Of a DNA stretch of 64,000 nucleotides, positions 30,690 to 39,671 are shown piece by piece; the first letter of the stretch is position 1; each line of letters starts with the position of its first letter. Position numbers and translations under genes: made by a program. The notes beneath the pieces are model-generated. The model saw only the letters and a program-made list of their open reading frames with translations, was not told the DNA's origin and did not search any database. This DNA comes from Pseudomonas sp. G34. Its GTDB lineage: Bacteria; Pseudomonadota; Gammaproteobacteria; Pseudomonadales; Pseudomonadaceae. The DNA lies in assembly GCF_031119625.1 (NCBI RefSeq), contig NZ_JAVHZV010000003.1:1-64000 (forward strand), read 5' to 3'.

Positions 30690-31487
30690 ATGAGCCAGAA
30701 CACTCTCATCAACTTCAATCAGGAAAACGGCATTGCCGTCCTGACCCTGAACCGGCCAGAAAAACGCAATGCGATGAGCGACGCCATGCGCGCCGAACTG
30801 GTCCAGTTGCTGGAGAAGGTGCGTAGCGATCGCAGCGTTCGTGCGCTCATCATCACCGGCACGGGCAAGGGCTTCTGCGCGGGCGGCGATATCGCCGGCA
30901 TGCAGGCCCGTATGGAGGCCGATCCGGCCGAGGTCGGCTTCAATGGCTGGGAGCGCCAGCAAGGCGTGCACTATGCCGCCAGCCTGCTGCTCAACCTGCC
31001 GATTCCCACCATCGCCGCGGTCAATGGCGCCGCTGCCGGCCTGGGCGCCGACCTGGCGCTGTCCTGCGACTTCGTGGTCGCCGCGCGCCCGGCCACCTTC
31101 ACCTGGGCCTACATCGCCCGTGGCCTGATCCCCGATGGTGGCGGCCTGTACTTCCTGCCACGCCGCGTCGGCCTGGCCCGGGCCAAGGCGCTGATCTTCA
31201 GTGGCCGCCGCGTGGCCGCCGAAGAGGCGCTGGCGCTGGGTATCGCCGACCGCCTCTGCGAGGCCGACGATCTGCTGAGCAGCGCCATGGCCATGGCCGA
31301 CGAGATGAGCCGCGGCTCGCGCACCGCCACCGCCCTGACCAAATCCATCATCAACCGCAGCTACGAGATGGCCGAACAGCAGGTGTTCGCCGAGGGCAGC
31401 AAGGCCCAGGGCATCTGCTACACCTCGCGGGAACACCGCGCCTCGGTGCAGGCCTTCCTCGACAGCGCCAAGGAGGCCGGCAAATGA
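30690..31487 (+). CDS. Enoyl-CoA hydratase/isomerase family protein, isomerase-like
   Basis: This 265-residue crotonase-fold protein acts on acyl-CoA thioesters. The oxyanion-hole segment is KGFCAGGDIAGM, and the second is AAAGLGADLALSCDF. The two Glu residues of true hydratases are absent: the first position is Asp (GLGADLAL) and the second aligns with Tyr in TWAYIARG. Instead it has GLIPDGGG, the Asp motif seen in PaaG-type isomerases. It is therefore more likely an enoyl-CoA isomerase than a hydratase. ATG 30690 follows AAGAGAG. It overlaps the next gene by four bases. Confidence 0.88.
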   Translation: MSQNTLINFNQENGIAVLTLNRPEKRNAMSDAMRAELVQLLEKVRSDRSVRALIITGTGKGFCAGGDIAGMQARMEADPAEVGFNGWERQQGVHYAASLLLNLPIPTIAAVNGAAAGLGADLALSCDFVVAARPATFTWAYIARGLIPDGGGLYFLPRRVGLARAKALIFSGRRVAAEEALALGIADRLCEADDLLSSAMAMADEMSRGSRTATALTKSIINRSYEMAEQQVFAEGSKAQGICYTSREHRASVQAFLDSAKEAGK

Positions 31488-33595
31488 ACCCGCTCGACGC
31501 ATTGCTCAACCCGAAAAGCGTCGCGGTCATCGGCGCCTCGGCAGATGCCAGCAAGACCTCGGGGCGCCCGGTTTCCTACCTGCTCAAGCATGGCTTCACG
31601 GGCGCCATCTACCCGGTCAACCCGAAAGCCAGTGAGATCCAGGGGCTGCCCTGCTACGCCAGCATCGAAGAGCTGCCCCAGGCCCCGGATGTCGGCCTGG
31701 TGCTGCTCAGCGCCAAGCGCAGCATCGAGGCCGTGCGCTCGCTGGCCAGGATCGGCTGCAAGGCGGCGGTGGTGCTGGCCAGCGGCTTCGCCGAAGCCGG
31801 TGAAGGCGGCCTGGACCTGCAGGAGGAGCTGAAAGCCGCCGCCGGTTCGATGCGCATTCTCGGCCCCAATACCATCGGCCTGGTCAACCTGTCGGCACGC
31901 ATCCCGCTGTCCGCCAGCGGCGCCCTGGAGGTCAGCAACCTGCCCGCCGGCCATGTTGCGGTGGTCTCGCAGAGCGGCGGCATTCTCGGCGCCCTGCTCT
32001 CCCGTGCCGCCGGCCGTGGCATCGGTCTCTCCTCGCTGATCTCCACCAGCAACGAAGTGGATCTGGAAGTCAGCGACTTCATCGACTACCTGGTGGACGA
32101 CCACAACACCAAGGTCATCGCCCTGTACCTGGAAAGCGTGCGCAACCCGCAACGCTTCCGCGAAGTGGCGCTGCGCGCCCGTGCGGCCGGCAAACCCCTG
32201 GTGGTGTTCAAGATCGGCCGTTCCGAAGCCGGCGCCAGCGCCGCCAGCTCCCACACTGGCGCACTGGCCGGCGAAGACCGCGTCTACGATGCCTTCTTCC
32301 GCGAACTGGGAGTGATCCGCGCCAACACCTTCGACGAATTTCTCGACATCCCCGCCGTACTGGTCGCCGGGCGCCGCCTGGCTGGCCGCCGTGTGGCCAT
32401 CCTGACCTCCACCGGCGGCGCTGGCACACTGATCGCCGACAGCCTGGGCATGAACCATTTCGACACCCCGGCCCCGGATGCCGCCACCGCCGAGAAGCTG
32501 CGCGCCCTGCAGGGCGACACCCCCACCGCCCTCGACCGCAACCCGATCGATGTGACCCTGGCCGGCCTGCAACCCGACCTGCTGCGCCAGGCGATCCGCA
32601 CCCTGCTGGCCAGCGACAGCTACGACGCGCTGGTGGTGATCATCGGCTCCTCGGGCCTGGCCATGCCGGACCTGGTGGTCTGCGCCATCCAGGACTGCCT
32701 GAATACCAACGACAAACCGGTGCTGGCCTACGTCAGCCCTCATGCACCCGATACCCTCAAGCGCCTGAACAGCGCCGGCATTCCGGGCTTCAGCTCGCCG
32801 GAAAGCTGCAGCGCCGTGCTCGCCGCACTGGATCTCATCGCGCAGCCGCTGCCCAACCTGGCAGCCGCGCCGCGCATCCCGTTGCCCGCGATGGTCGAGC
32901 AGGCCGCAGGCTCGCTCGATGAGGCCGCCGCCAAGGCGCTGTTCAGCCAGGTAGGGCTGCGCGTGCCGCAGAGCCGCGTGGTCGCCAGCCGCGAGGAGGC
33001 CGTGCAGGCCGCTCGTGAACTGGAACATCCAGTGGTGCTCAAGGTGCTGGACGCCAAGCTGCTGCACAAGAGCGATATCGGCGGCGTGGCCCTGCAGCAG
33101 ACGGCCGACAGCATCGGTGCGCGCTTCGACAAGATGGTCACGGAAGTGGCCGGCCATGTCGGCTATCGCCCGGATCGCTTCCTCGTCGAAGCCATGGTCG
33201 CCGGCGGTCACGAGCTGATTCTCGGCGCCAACCGCGACGCCCTGGGCACCACCATTCTGCTGGGTGCCGGCGGCGTCACCGCCGAGCTGTACAAGGACAC
33301 CGCGCTGCGCATGCTGCCCGAGCAGGGCGGCCTGACCCTGGAGCAGGCCCACTCGATGATGCGGCAGCTGATCACCTGGCCATTGCTCGACGGCTATCGC
33401 GGTTCCAAGCGTCGCGATACCGAAGCACTGGCCCAGGCCATCGTCAATTTCTCCGCGCTGGTCGCCGCCTTTGGCGAGCGCCTGGTAACGGCCGAAATCA
33501 ACCCGCTGTTCGTCCTGCCCGAAGGCCAGGGCGTGGTGGCGGCCGACGCCGTACTGGTGCTGGAGCACGTCAGCGGAGAACGCCGTCATGGCTGA
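31484..33595 (+). CDS. ADP-forming acyl-CoA synthetase (acetate-CoA ligase family)
   Basis: This 703-residue protein is a fused alpha-beta NDP-forming acyl-CoA ligase. It has an N-terminal CoA-binding domain (NPKSVAVIGASADASKTSGR), a succinyl-CoA-ligase-like middle with the phosphohistidine motif SHTGALAGEDRV at ~250, and a C-terminal ATP-grasp domain with HKSDIGGVALQ. It would form an acyl-CoA from a free acid with ATP going to ADP and phosphate. The specific acid is unknown. It overlaps both neighbours (4 and 8 bases), so translation is coupled. Confidence 0.88.
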   Translation: MNPLDALLNPKSVAVIGASADASKTSGRPVSYLLKHGFTGAIYPVNPKASEIQGLPCYASIEELPQAPDVGLVLLSAKRSIEAVRSLARIGCKAAVVLASGFAEAGEGGLDLQEELKAAAGSMRILGPNTIGLVNLSARIPLSASGALEVSNLPAGHVAVVSQSGGILGALLSRAAGRGIGLSSLISTSNEVDLEVSDFIDYLVDDHNTKVIALYLESVRNPQRFREVALRARAAGKPLVVFKIGRSEAGASAASSHTGALAGEDRVYDAFFRELGVIRANTFDEFLDIPAVLVAGRRLAGRRVAILTSTGGAGTLIADSLGMNHFDTPAPDAATAEKLRALQGDTPTALDRNPIDVTLAGLQPDLLRQAIRTLLASDSYDALVVIIGSSGLAMPDLVVCAIQDCLNTNDKPVLAYVSPHAPDTLKRLNSAGIPGFSSPESCSAVLAALDLIAQPLPNLAAAPRIPLPAMVEQAAGSLDEAAAKALFSQVGLRVPQSRVVASREEAVQAARELEHPVVLKVLDAKLLHKSDIGGVALQQTADSIGARFDKMVTEVAGHVGYRPDRFLVEAMVAGGHELILGANRDALGTTILLGAGGVTAELYKDTALRMLPEQGGLTLEQAHSMMRQLITWPLLDGYRGSKRRDTEALAQAIVNFSALVAAFGERLVTAEINPLFVLPEGQGVVAADAVLVLEHVSGERRHG

Positions 33596-35669
33596 AGCCC
33601 CGAGCAACGGCCAGGTTCACCTGGCCTACGAGGGTGAGATCGCCGTGATCACCCTCGACAACCCGCCGGTCAACAGCAGCACCGATGCCGTCCGAAGAGG
33701 CATCCTCAACGCCCTGGCGAGCCTGGATAGGGCGCGGGCCCGTGCGGTGCTGCTGACCGGCGCCGGGCGCAACCTGATGGCCGGCGCCGATCTGCGCGAG
33801 CTGGACAACGAGCCGAGCGAGCCCACCCTGCCCCAGGTCACTGCGGCCCTGGAAGCCTGCCCCCTTCCGGTGATCGCGCTGATCAAGGGGCACACCCTGG
33901 GTGGCGGCCTGGAGCTGGCCCTGGCCTGCGATGTTCGCCTGGCCACGGTCACTGCCAACCTGGGCCTGCCGGAAGTCACGCTGGGCATCATCCCCGGGGC
34001 CGGCGGCACCCAGCGTCTGCCTCGCGCGGTCGGTCTGGGCACGGCGCTGGAGATGATCCTCAGCGGCAAACCGATCAAGGCCACCAAGGCCCTGGAACTG
34101 GGCCTGGTGGATCATCTGCTGAGCGCCAGCGAGGAAGCCGAGCAACAGGCCGAAGCGCTGGCCTTTGCCCGCCAATACCAGGGCGGCAAGCGGCCGCTGA
34201 GCGCGCGCCCCGTGGCCGCCGAGGACAAGACCGCCCTGCATGCGCGGGCCCAGAAGCTGGTGGCCGCCGCGCGCGGCCTGCCGGCGGCGGCGGTTGCCGC
34301 CGAGGTGCTGCTGGCCGCCGATGAGATGAGCTTCGCCCAGGCCATCGGCAAAGAGCGCGCGGCCTTTCTCGCCCTGCGCGGCAGCCAGCCGGCCCAGGCC
34401 CTGCGCTACCTGTTCTTCGCCGAGCGCGCCGAGCCCTATGTCCCGGCGCAACCGACAGAAGCACGGGTGCTGGAACGGGTCGCGGTCATCGGTGCCGGCA
34501 CCATGGGTAGCGGTATCGCCCTGTGCGCACTGCAGGCCGGCTGCACGGTGGACTTACTCGAACTCAATGCGCAAGCGCTCGCCGCAGGCGTCAAGCGCAT
34601 CGAAGACGAGCTGGCGCGCGATGTGGAGCGCCAGCGTCTGAGCGCCGACAAGCGCGATGCCATCCTCGCTCGCCTCACGGCCAGTCAGGACGTCCAGACC
34701 GTCGCCAAGGCCGACCTGGTGATCGAAGCGATCATCGAAGACCTGGCTGCCAAGCAGGCGCTGTTCGGGCAACTCGCCGCACAGGCGAGCCGCGACACCC
34801 TGCTGGCGACCAACACCTCCTATCTGGATATCGACGCGATCGCCAAAGGCATCCCCCACCCCGAGCGCGTGCTCGGCCTGCATTTCTTCAGCCCGGCGCA
34901 GCGCATGGCCCTGCTGGAAGTGGTGCGCGGCCGTTCGACCGGCGAGCAAGCACTGTGCACGGCGCTGAAATTCGCCGAGCGCCTGAAGAAGAAAGCCATC
35001 GTCGTCGGCAACGCCTGGGGCTTCGTCGGCAACCGCCTGTACGCGGCCTATCGCCGCCAGTGCGAGTTCATGCTCGAAGAAGGCGCCAGCCCCGAACAGA
35101 TCGACGCGGCCCTGGAGCAATACGGTTTCGCCATGGGCCCGTTCAAGGTAGCCGACATGTCGGGCCTGGATATCGCCTGGCGGATGCGCCAGCAGACCGC
35201 CGCCACACGCCACCTGCGCCGCTACGTCGGTATCCCCGATCTGCTCTGCGAAGCCGGTCGCCTCGGCCGCAAGACGGCCAGGGGCTACTACCGCTACGGC
35301 GAGGACAACAAGCCACAGAGCGACAGCACCGTCGCCGAGATCATCGCCGGCTATCGCCGTGAACAAGGCATCGAAGCCAAAGCCTTCAGTGATCAGGAAA
35401 TCCAGCAGCGCGCCGTGCTGGCACTGATCAACGAAGCCCTGCTGCTGCTCGCGCAGGGCGTCTGCCAGCGCCCGGAGGATATCGATATCGCCCTCGTCCA
35501 TGGCTACGGTTTCCCGCGCTGGCGCGGCGGCCCGATCTTCATCGCCCGCAGCATGGGTTCGAGTGAGTTGAATGCCGCCCTGGATGGCTTCGTCGAAGCC
35601 TCCGGCAAAGGCCAGGAGCGTGGCGATGCCACCCTGCTGAAACCTGGCGCCAAGCCAGAGAAGGAGTGA
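33588..35669 (+). CDS. Bifunctional enoyl-CoA hydratase / 3-hydroxyacyl-CoA dehydrogenase
   Basis: This 693-residue protein is a FadJ/FadB-like multifunctional beta-oxidation enzyme. Residues ~1-190 are a hydratase domain with both catalytic Glu positions kept (GGGLELALACD and GLPEVTLG). Residues ~295-480 are an NAD-binding domain (VAVIGAGTMGSGIA) with the catalytic His in GLHFFSPAQ. Two C-terminal dehydrogenase domains follow, including GNAWGFVGNRLYAAY. It carries the middle steps between the ligase and the thiolase. It overlaps the ligase by eight bases. Confidence 0.92.
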   Translation: MAEAPSNGQVHLAYEGEIAVITLDNPPVNSSTDAVRRGILNALASLDRARARAVLLTGAGRNLMAGADLRELDNEPSEPTLPQVTAALEACPLPVIALIKGHTLGGGLELALACDVRLATVTANLGLPEVTLGIIPGAGGTQRLPRAVGLGTALEMILSGKPIKATKALELGLVDHLLSASEEAEQQAEALAFARQYQGGKRPLSARPVAAEDKTALHARAQKLVAAARGLPAAAVAAEVLLAADEMSFAQAIGKERAAFLALRGSQPAQALRYLFFAERAEPYVPAQPTEARVLERVAVIGAGTMGSGIALCALQAGCTVDLLELNAQALAAGVKRIEDELARDVERQRLSADKRDAILARLTASQDVQTVAKADLVIEAIIEDLAAKQALFGQLAAQASRDTLLATNTSYLDIDAIAKGIPHPERVLGLHFFSPAQRMALLEVVRGRSTGEQALCTALKFAERLKKKAIVVGNAWGFVGNRLYAAYRRQCEFMLEEGASPEQIDAALEQYGFAMGPFKVADMSGLDIAWRMRQQTAATRHLRRYVGIPDLLCEAGRLGRKTARGYYRYGEDNKPQSDSTVAEIIAGYRREQGIEAKAFSDQEIQQRAVLALINEALLLLAQGVCQRPEDIDIALVHGYGFPRWRGGPIFIARSMGSSELNAALDGFVEASGKGQERGDATLLKPGAKPEKE

Positions 35670-35674
35670 GGAAA

Positions 35675-36880
35675 ATGTCAGAAGCCTATATCTGCGATGC
35701 GATCCGCACGCCGTTCGGCCGTTTCAACGGTGCGCTGTCCGCGGTTCGCACCGATGACCTGGCCGCCCTGCCCATCGCCGAGCTGATGGCGCGCAACCCC
35801 GGCCTGGACTGGGGCCTGCTCGACGAGGTGATCTACGGCTGCGCCAACCAGGCCGGCGAAGACAACCGCAACGTCGCGCGCATGGCCGCGCTGCTGGCGG
35901 GCCTGCCGATCTCGGTACCCGGCGCGACCCTCAACCGCCTGTGCGGCTCCGGCCTCGATGCGGTGGGCAGCGCCGCCCGCGCCCTGCGCTGCGGCGAGGC
36001 GCAGCTGATGATCGCCGGCGGCGTCGAAAGCATGAGCCGCTCCCCTTATGTACTGGCCAAGGCGGAACAGGCCTTTGCCCGCGGCCAGCAACTGGAAGAC
36101 ACCACCATCGGCTGGCGCCTGGTCAACCCGAAGATGAAGGCGCTGTACGGCGTCGACGCGCTGACCCTGACCGCCGAGAACGTGGCCGAGGAAGAAGGCG
36201 TGTCGCGTGCCGACCAGGATGCCTTTGCCCTGCGCAGCCAACAGCGCTGGCAACAGGCCCAGGAGGCGGGCTTTTTCGCCAAGGAAATCATGCCGGTGAC
36301 CATCACCCAGCCGCGCAAGCCCGAGCGCATCGTCAGCCAGGACGAGCACCCACGCCCGGACAGCACGCTCGACGCGCTCGGCGGCCTGAAGGGCGTGGTC
36401 AAGGCCGACGGCACGGTGACCGCCGGCAACTCCTCGGGCATCAACGATGGCGCCTGCGCGCTGCTGATGGCCAGTGGCGCAGCCGTCGACCGTCACGGCC
36501 TCAAGCCACGCGCCCGGGTGGTGGCCATGGCCACTGCCGGCGTCGCCCCGCGCCTGATGGGCATGGGCCCGGTACCGGCGGTGGAAAAGGTCATGGGCCT
36601 GAGCGGCCTGAACATCGAGCAGATGGACGTGATCGAGTTCAACGAGGCCTTCGCCGCGCAGGCCATCGCCGTGTGCCGGCGCCTGGGGCTGCGGGACGAC
36701 GACCCACGGGTCAACCCCAACGGCGGTGCCATCGCCATCGGCCATCCGCTGGGCGCCTCCGGGGCGCGGCTGGTCACCACCGCGCTGAACCAGCTGGAGC
36801 GCCAGCAGGGCCGCTATGCGCTGTGCAGCATGTGCGTCGGGGTCGGCCAGGGTGTGGCGCTGATCATCGAGCGGCTCTGA
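35675..36880 (+). CDS. Thiolase of the 3-oxoadipyl-CoA type
   Basis: This 401-residue thiolase has the acylation Cys in LNRLCGSGLDAVGS, the HPLGASG His and the C-terminal CSMCVGVGQG Cys. Several segments, such as GCANQAGEDNRNVARM, LEDTTIGWR and VNPNGGAIAIGHPLG, are those of the PcaF/PaaJ 3-oxoadipyl-CoA thiolase group. That suggests a dicarboxylyl-CoA substrate rather than a plain fatty acid. ATG 35675 follows GGAGTGAGG and begins MSEAYICDAIRTPFG; the upstream in-frame start is not favoured. Confidence 0.9.
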   Translation: MSEAYICDAIRTPFGRFNGALSAVRTDDLAALPIAELMARNPGLDWGLLDEVIYGCANQAGEDNRNVARMAALLAGLPISVPGATLNRLCGSGLDAVGSAARALRCGEAQLMIAGGVESMSRSPYVLAKAEQAFARGQQLEDTTIGWRLVNPKMKALYGVDALTLTAENVAEEEGVSRADQDAFALRSQQRWQQAQEAGFFAKEIMPVTITQPRKPERIVSQDEHPRPDSTLDALGGLKGVVKADGTVTAGNSSGINDGACALLMASGAAVDRHGLKPRARVVAMATAGVAPRLMGMGPVPAVEKVMGLSGLNIEQMDVIEFNEAFAAQAIAVCRRLGLRDDDPRVNPNGGAIAIGHPLGASGARLVTTALNQLERQQGRYALCSMCVGVGQGVALIIERL

Positions 36881-36897
36881 AAAACGCTGACTACGCC

Positions 36898-36941
36898 CGC
36901 CTCCGTCCGGCTGACAGCCTGCCTGCAGCCGGACGAAGGCG
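36898..36941 (+). repeat. Intercistronic hairpin between thiolase and thioesterase
   Basis: CGTCCGGCT and AGCCGGACG pair over 9 bp, and CGCCT / AGGCG extend the stem after a small internal loop. The loop is 14 bases. It ends 19 bases before the thioesterase start, so it could lower or protect its message. No T-run follows. Confidence 0.6.
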
Positions 36942-36960
36942 GCCAACCCAGGAGAGGATC

Positions 36961-37350
36961 ATGAGCCCTTTCTTCGAAGCCTCGATCAAGCCGCGCTTCA
37001 GCGAGACCGACATGCGCGGGCATATCAACAACACCGTGATTCCCGTCTGGCTGGCCGACGGCCGCGCGGCGCTGTTTCGCGAAGAACTGGGCTCCCGGGT
37101 GCCGACCATGGTGGTCAACCTGAACGTCGATTTCAGCCGGGAGCTGCACTGGGGCACGCCCGTTACGGTTCGCACGGCCGTCGAACGCATCGGCAACAGC
37201 TCCATCTGCTTCGTTCAGGAACTGTGGCAGAACGACCAGCCATGCGTGCAGGCGCGTACCACGGTGATAACCATGGACGCCGAGACGCGAAAACCGATAC
37301 GCGTACCTGACGCGGAAAGGACCTTGCTGCGCCCCCATCTGCTGGCGTAA
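36961..37350 (+). CDS. Acyl-CoA thioesterase (hotdog fold)
   Basis: This 129-residue protein is a 4-hydroxybenzoyl-CoA-thioesterase-type hotdog enzyme. The family signature RFSETDMRGHINNTVIPVWL, with the catalytic Asp and GHINN, is near the N-terminus. It hydrolyses acyl-CoAs, perhaps releasing dead-end products or free CoA. ATG 36961 follows GGAGAGG. It is the last gene of the beta-oxidation operon; a long overlapping frame from 35941 is antisense-like noise. Confidence 0.82.
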   Translation: MSPFFEASIKPRFSETDMRGHINNTVIPVWLADGRAALFREELGSRVPTMVVNLNVDFSRELHWGTPVTVRTAVERIGNSSICFVQELWQNDQPCVQARTTVITMDAETRKPIRVPDAERTLLRPHLLA

Positions 37351-37677
37351 CCAGGGCGGGTTGCCGAGGACGGCCGCGAGCGGCTTGCGTTTCTCGGCGA
37401 CCAAGGTCTGCTCGTCGCCCGCGTTGGCGGCACCGCGCCCAGTGTTTCAGGCCAGGCCTCGCGCCCTCTCCAGCCCCTTTTCCAGCCGCCCCGCCTGATC
37501 AGCGCAGGACATGCTGCCGCCTGCCTGCTTTTCGCAATAAAGCACTCCACGGCTGCCCATTTGTATCCATTTCGACCAGTTGCTTGCCAGTACATTAAAG
37601 GTTGCATGCTCCCGCAGAGCGACCCGAATAAAACCTCTAATTCGCCTTTTGAATCTGCCACCCCTTCGGAGCCCACG
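37351..37677. other. Intergenic region before the polyamine-type transporter operon
   Basis: This 327-base region falls from high GC to AT-richer sequence near 37540-37660. A promoter for the ABC transporter operon is expected here, but no clear -35/-10 pair or sigma-54 site was seen. No gene was recognised. Confidence 0.5.
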
Positions 37678-38730
37678 ATGAAAAAATTCCCCGGTAACGC
37701 AATCAGCGGTATCACCCTGGCGATGCTGAGCACTATCGCCAGCCACGCCTCTGCAGAAGACATTACATTCGTCTCCCAAGGCGGCGCCTATCAGGAGGCG
37801 CAGACCAAGGCGATTCTCGAGCCGGCCGCCAAGAAGCTTGGCCTGACGCTCAAGCAGGACAGCTCGCCCAAGGCCTATCCGATCATCAAGACCCAGGTGG
37901 AAAGTGGCAAGGTCACCTGGGATGTGGTCGACCTGCCCACCGGCGACTGCATTCGCGGCGTACAGGAAGGCTTGTTCGAGAAGCTCGATATGGCGCTGAT
38001 TCCCAATGCCGCACAACTTCCCGCCGAGTTGAAAGACGATTACAGCGTCGGCTATATCAGCTACTCCACGGTGCTGGCCTACCGCACCGACGCCTTCGAT
38101 GAAGACTCCGCGCCGAAAACCTGGGCGGATTTCTGGGATACCAAGAAATACCCAGGGCAACGCTCGCTGCGCAATCTGCCGCGCCCGACCCTGGAAATTG
38201 CCCTGCTCGCCGATGGCGTTGCGGCTGACAAGCTATACCCCATGGACGTCGAACGGGCCTTCAGGAAGCTCGAAGAAATCAAGCCGAATATCGCCACCTG
38301 GTGGACTTCCGGCGGCCAGTCGGCGCAGCTGATCAGCGACGGTGAAGTCGATATGATCCAGGCCTGGAACGGCCGTATCAGCGCGGTCCAGCAGGCCGGC
38401 GCACCCGTCGCGTTCGACTACAACCAGGGCATTCTGGAAACCAACTCGCTGTGCGTGCTCAAGGGCACGCCCCACAAGGAAGCGGCGATGAAGTTCGTCA
38501 ACGAGGCCATCGACGCCAAGCTGCAGGCAGCCCTGCCGATGATCATCGATTACGGCCCGCTCAACCCCGAAGCCTTCAAGACTGGCGTGATCCCTGACGA
38601 GCGTGCCGCCAAACTGCCCTCCTCGCCGCAAAACCTGGCTCGCCAGGCCCTGCTGTCTGCCAAATGGTGGGCCTCCGAGGAAGGCGTCAAAGCCGAAGAG
38701 CGCTGGCTGTCGTTCGTTCAGAAGAAGTGA
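37678..38730 (+). CDS. ABC transporter binding protein, polyamine/spermidine type
   Basis: This 350-residue periplasmic protein has a Sec signal peptide ending near ASHASA and a mature start ITFVSQGGAYQEAQTKAI, typical of the PotD-like solute-binding group. It contains WDVVDLPTGDC and AWNGRISAVQQAG. With the two permeases, ATPase, gabD and gabT that follow, it probably binds a polyamine, GABA or related compound. ATG 37678 has GGAG seven bases upstream. The gene opens the operon. Confidence 0.85.
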   Translation: MKKFPGNAISGITLAMLSTIASHASAEDITFVSQGGAYQEAQTKAILEPAAKKLGLTLKQDSSPKAYPIIKTQVESGKVTWDVVDLPTGDCIRGVQEGLFEKLDMALIPNAAQLPAELKDDYSVGYISYSTVLAYRTDAFDEDSAPKTWADFWDTKKYPGQRSLRNLPRPTLEIALLADGVAADKLYPMDVERAFRKLEEIKPNIATWWTSGGQSAQLISDGEVDMIQAWNGRISAVQQAGAPVAFDYNQGILETNSLCVLKGTPHKEAAMKFVNEAIDAKLQAALPMIIDYGPLNPEAFKTGVIPDERAAKLPSSPQNLARQALLSAKWWASEEGVKAEERWLSFVQKK

Positions 38731-38741
38731 TCGGAGGCCCC

Positions 38742-39671
38742 ATGACTAACGCGTATCTCGCCAAGCCCCTGGCCGAAGCCAGTGGCCGCAGCGGCCCGCC
38801 CTCGCCCGATCAAGCAGCACTGGCCCGAGAGGAGCGCAAGGAGCACGCCTCGATGCTGTTGCTGCTGGCCCCCGCGCTGGTCATGGTGGCGGTGCTGCTG
38901 ATCCTGCCGCTGTGCTGGCTGACCTTCCAGTCGGTGCAGAGCGAAGAGGGTTTCACCCTCGCCAACTACCTGCGCATTTTCAACGAGCCGATCTACTGGG
39001 ATACCTTCGCGCTGACCTTCAAGATCAGCTTTCTGGTCACCATCCTGTCGATCATCATGGGTTTCCCGATCGCCTATGCGGCATCGCGCCTGCAAGGTTT
39101 CTGGGCCAACCTGGTGCTGATCTGCGTCATCCTGCCGTTCTGGACCAGCGTCCTGGTGCGCTCCTATGCCTGGCTGGTACTGCTGCAACGCCGCGGCCTG
39201 GTAAACCAGACGCTGATCGACATGGGCATCATCGACCAGCCGCTGAACCTGATGCACAACACCACCGGCACGGTGATCGGTACCCTGCACGTGATGCTGC
39301 CGTTCATGGTGCTGCCGCTGTACGCGGTGATGAAGAAGATCCCCCAGGATCTGCTGCAGGCTTCGGAAAGCCTGGGGGCCAAGCCCTTCTACACCTTCCG
39401 CCGGGTGTTCCTGCCCATGGCCGCGCCGGGAATCATGGCCGGCTCGATTCTGGTCTTCGTGATCTGCCTGGGCTTCTTCATTACCCCGGAACTGCTCGGC
39501 GGTGGCCGCACCATCCTGGTGTCGATGCTGGTGCAGCGCAACGTCGAGCTCTACCACGCCTGGGGCGCCGCCAGCGCGGTGGGCCTGGTACTGCTGCTGG
39601 TGGTATTCCTGATCTTCTGGGGGGTCAATCGCTTCATTCCCATCGAACGTATTCTGGGGGCACGCTCATGA
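38742..39671 (+). CDS. ABC transporter permease, PotB type
   Basis: This 309-residue inner-membrane protein has a ~35-residue cytoplasmic N-terminal tail and six membrane segments. The EAA loop ASESLGAKPFYTFRRVFLPMAAPG contacts the ATPase. It begins 11 bases after the binding protein and its stop overlaps the second permease by four bases. ATG 38742 follows GGAGG. Confidence 0.88.
   Translation: MTNAYLAKPLAEASGRSGPPSPDQAALAREERKEHASMLLLLAPALVMVAVLLILPLCWLTFQSVQSEEGFTLANYLRIFNEPIYWDTFALTFKISFLVTILSIIMGFPIAYAASRLQGFWANLVLICVILPFWTSVLVRSYAWLVLLQRRGLVNQTLIDMGIIDQPLNLMHNTTGTVIGTLHVMLPFMVLPLYAVMKKIPQDLLQASESLGAKPFYTFRRVFLPMAAPGIMAGSILVFVICLGFFITPELLGGGRTILVSMLVQRNVELYHAWGAASAVGLVLLLVVFLIFWGVNRFIPIERILGARS

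Noticed and set aside
31418..33607. A 729-codon antisense frame across the acyl-CoA synthetase gene
   Set aside because: It mirrors the real gene and its composition (many Gly, Gln, Asp, His) is that of antisense GC-rich sequence.
35941..36960. Long frame overlapping the thiolase, running into the thioesterase
   Set aside because: The Arg-rich translation is out-of-frame noise; only the section from 36961 matches a protein family.
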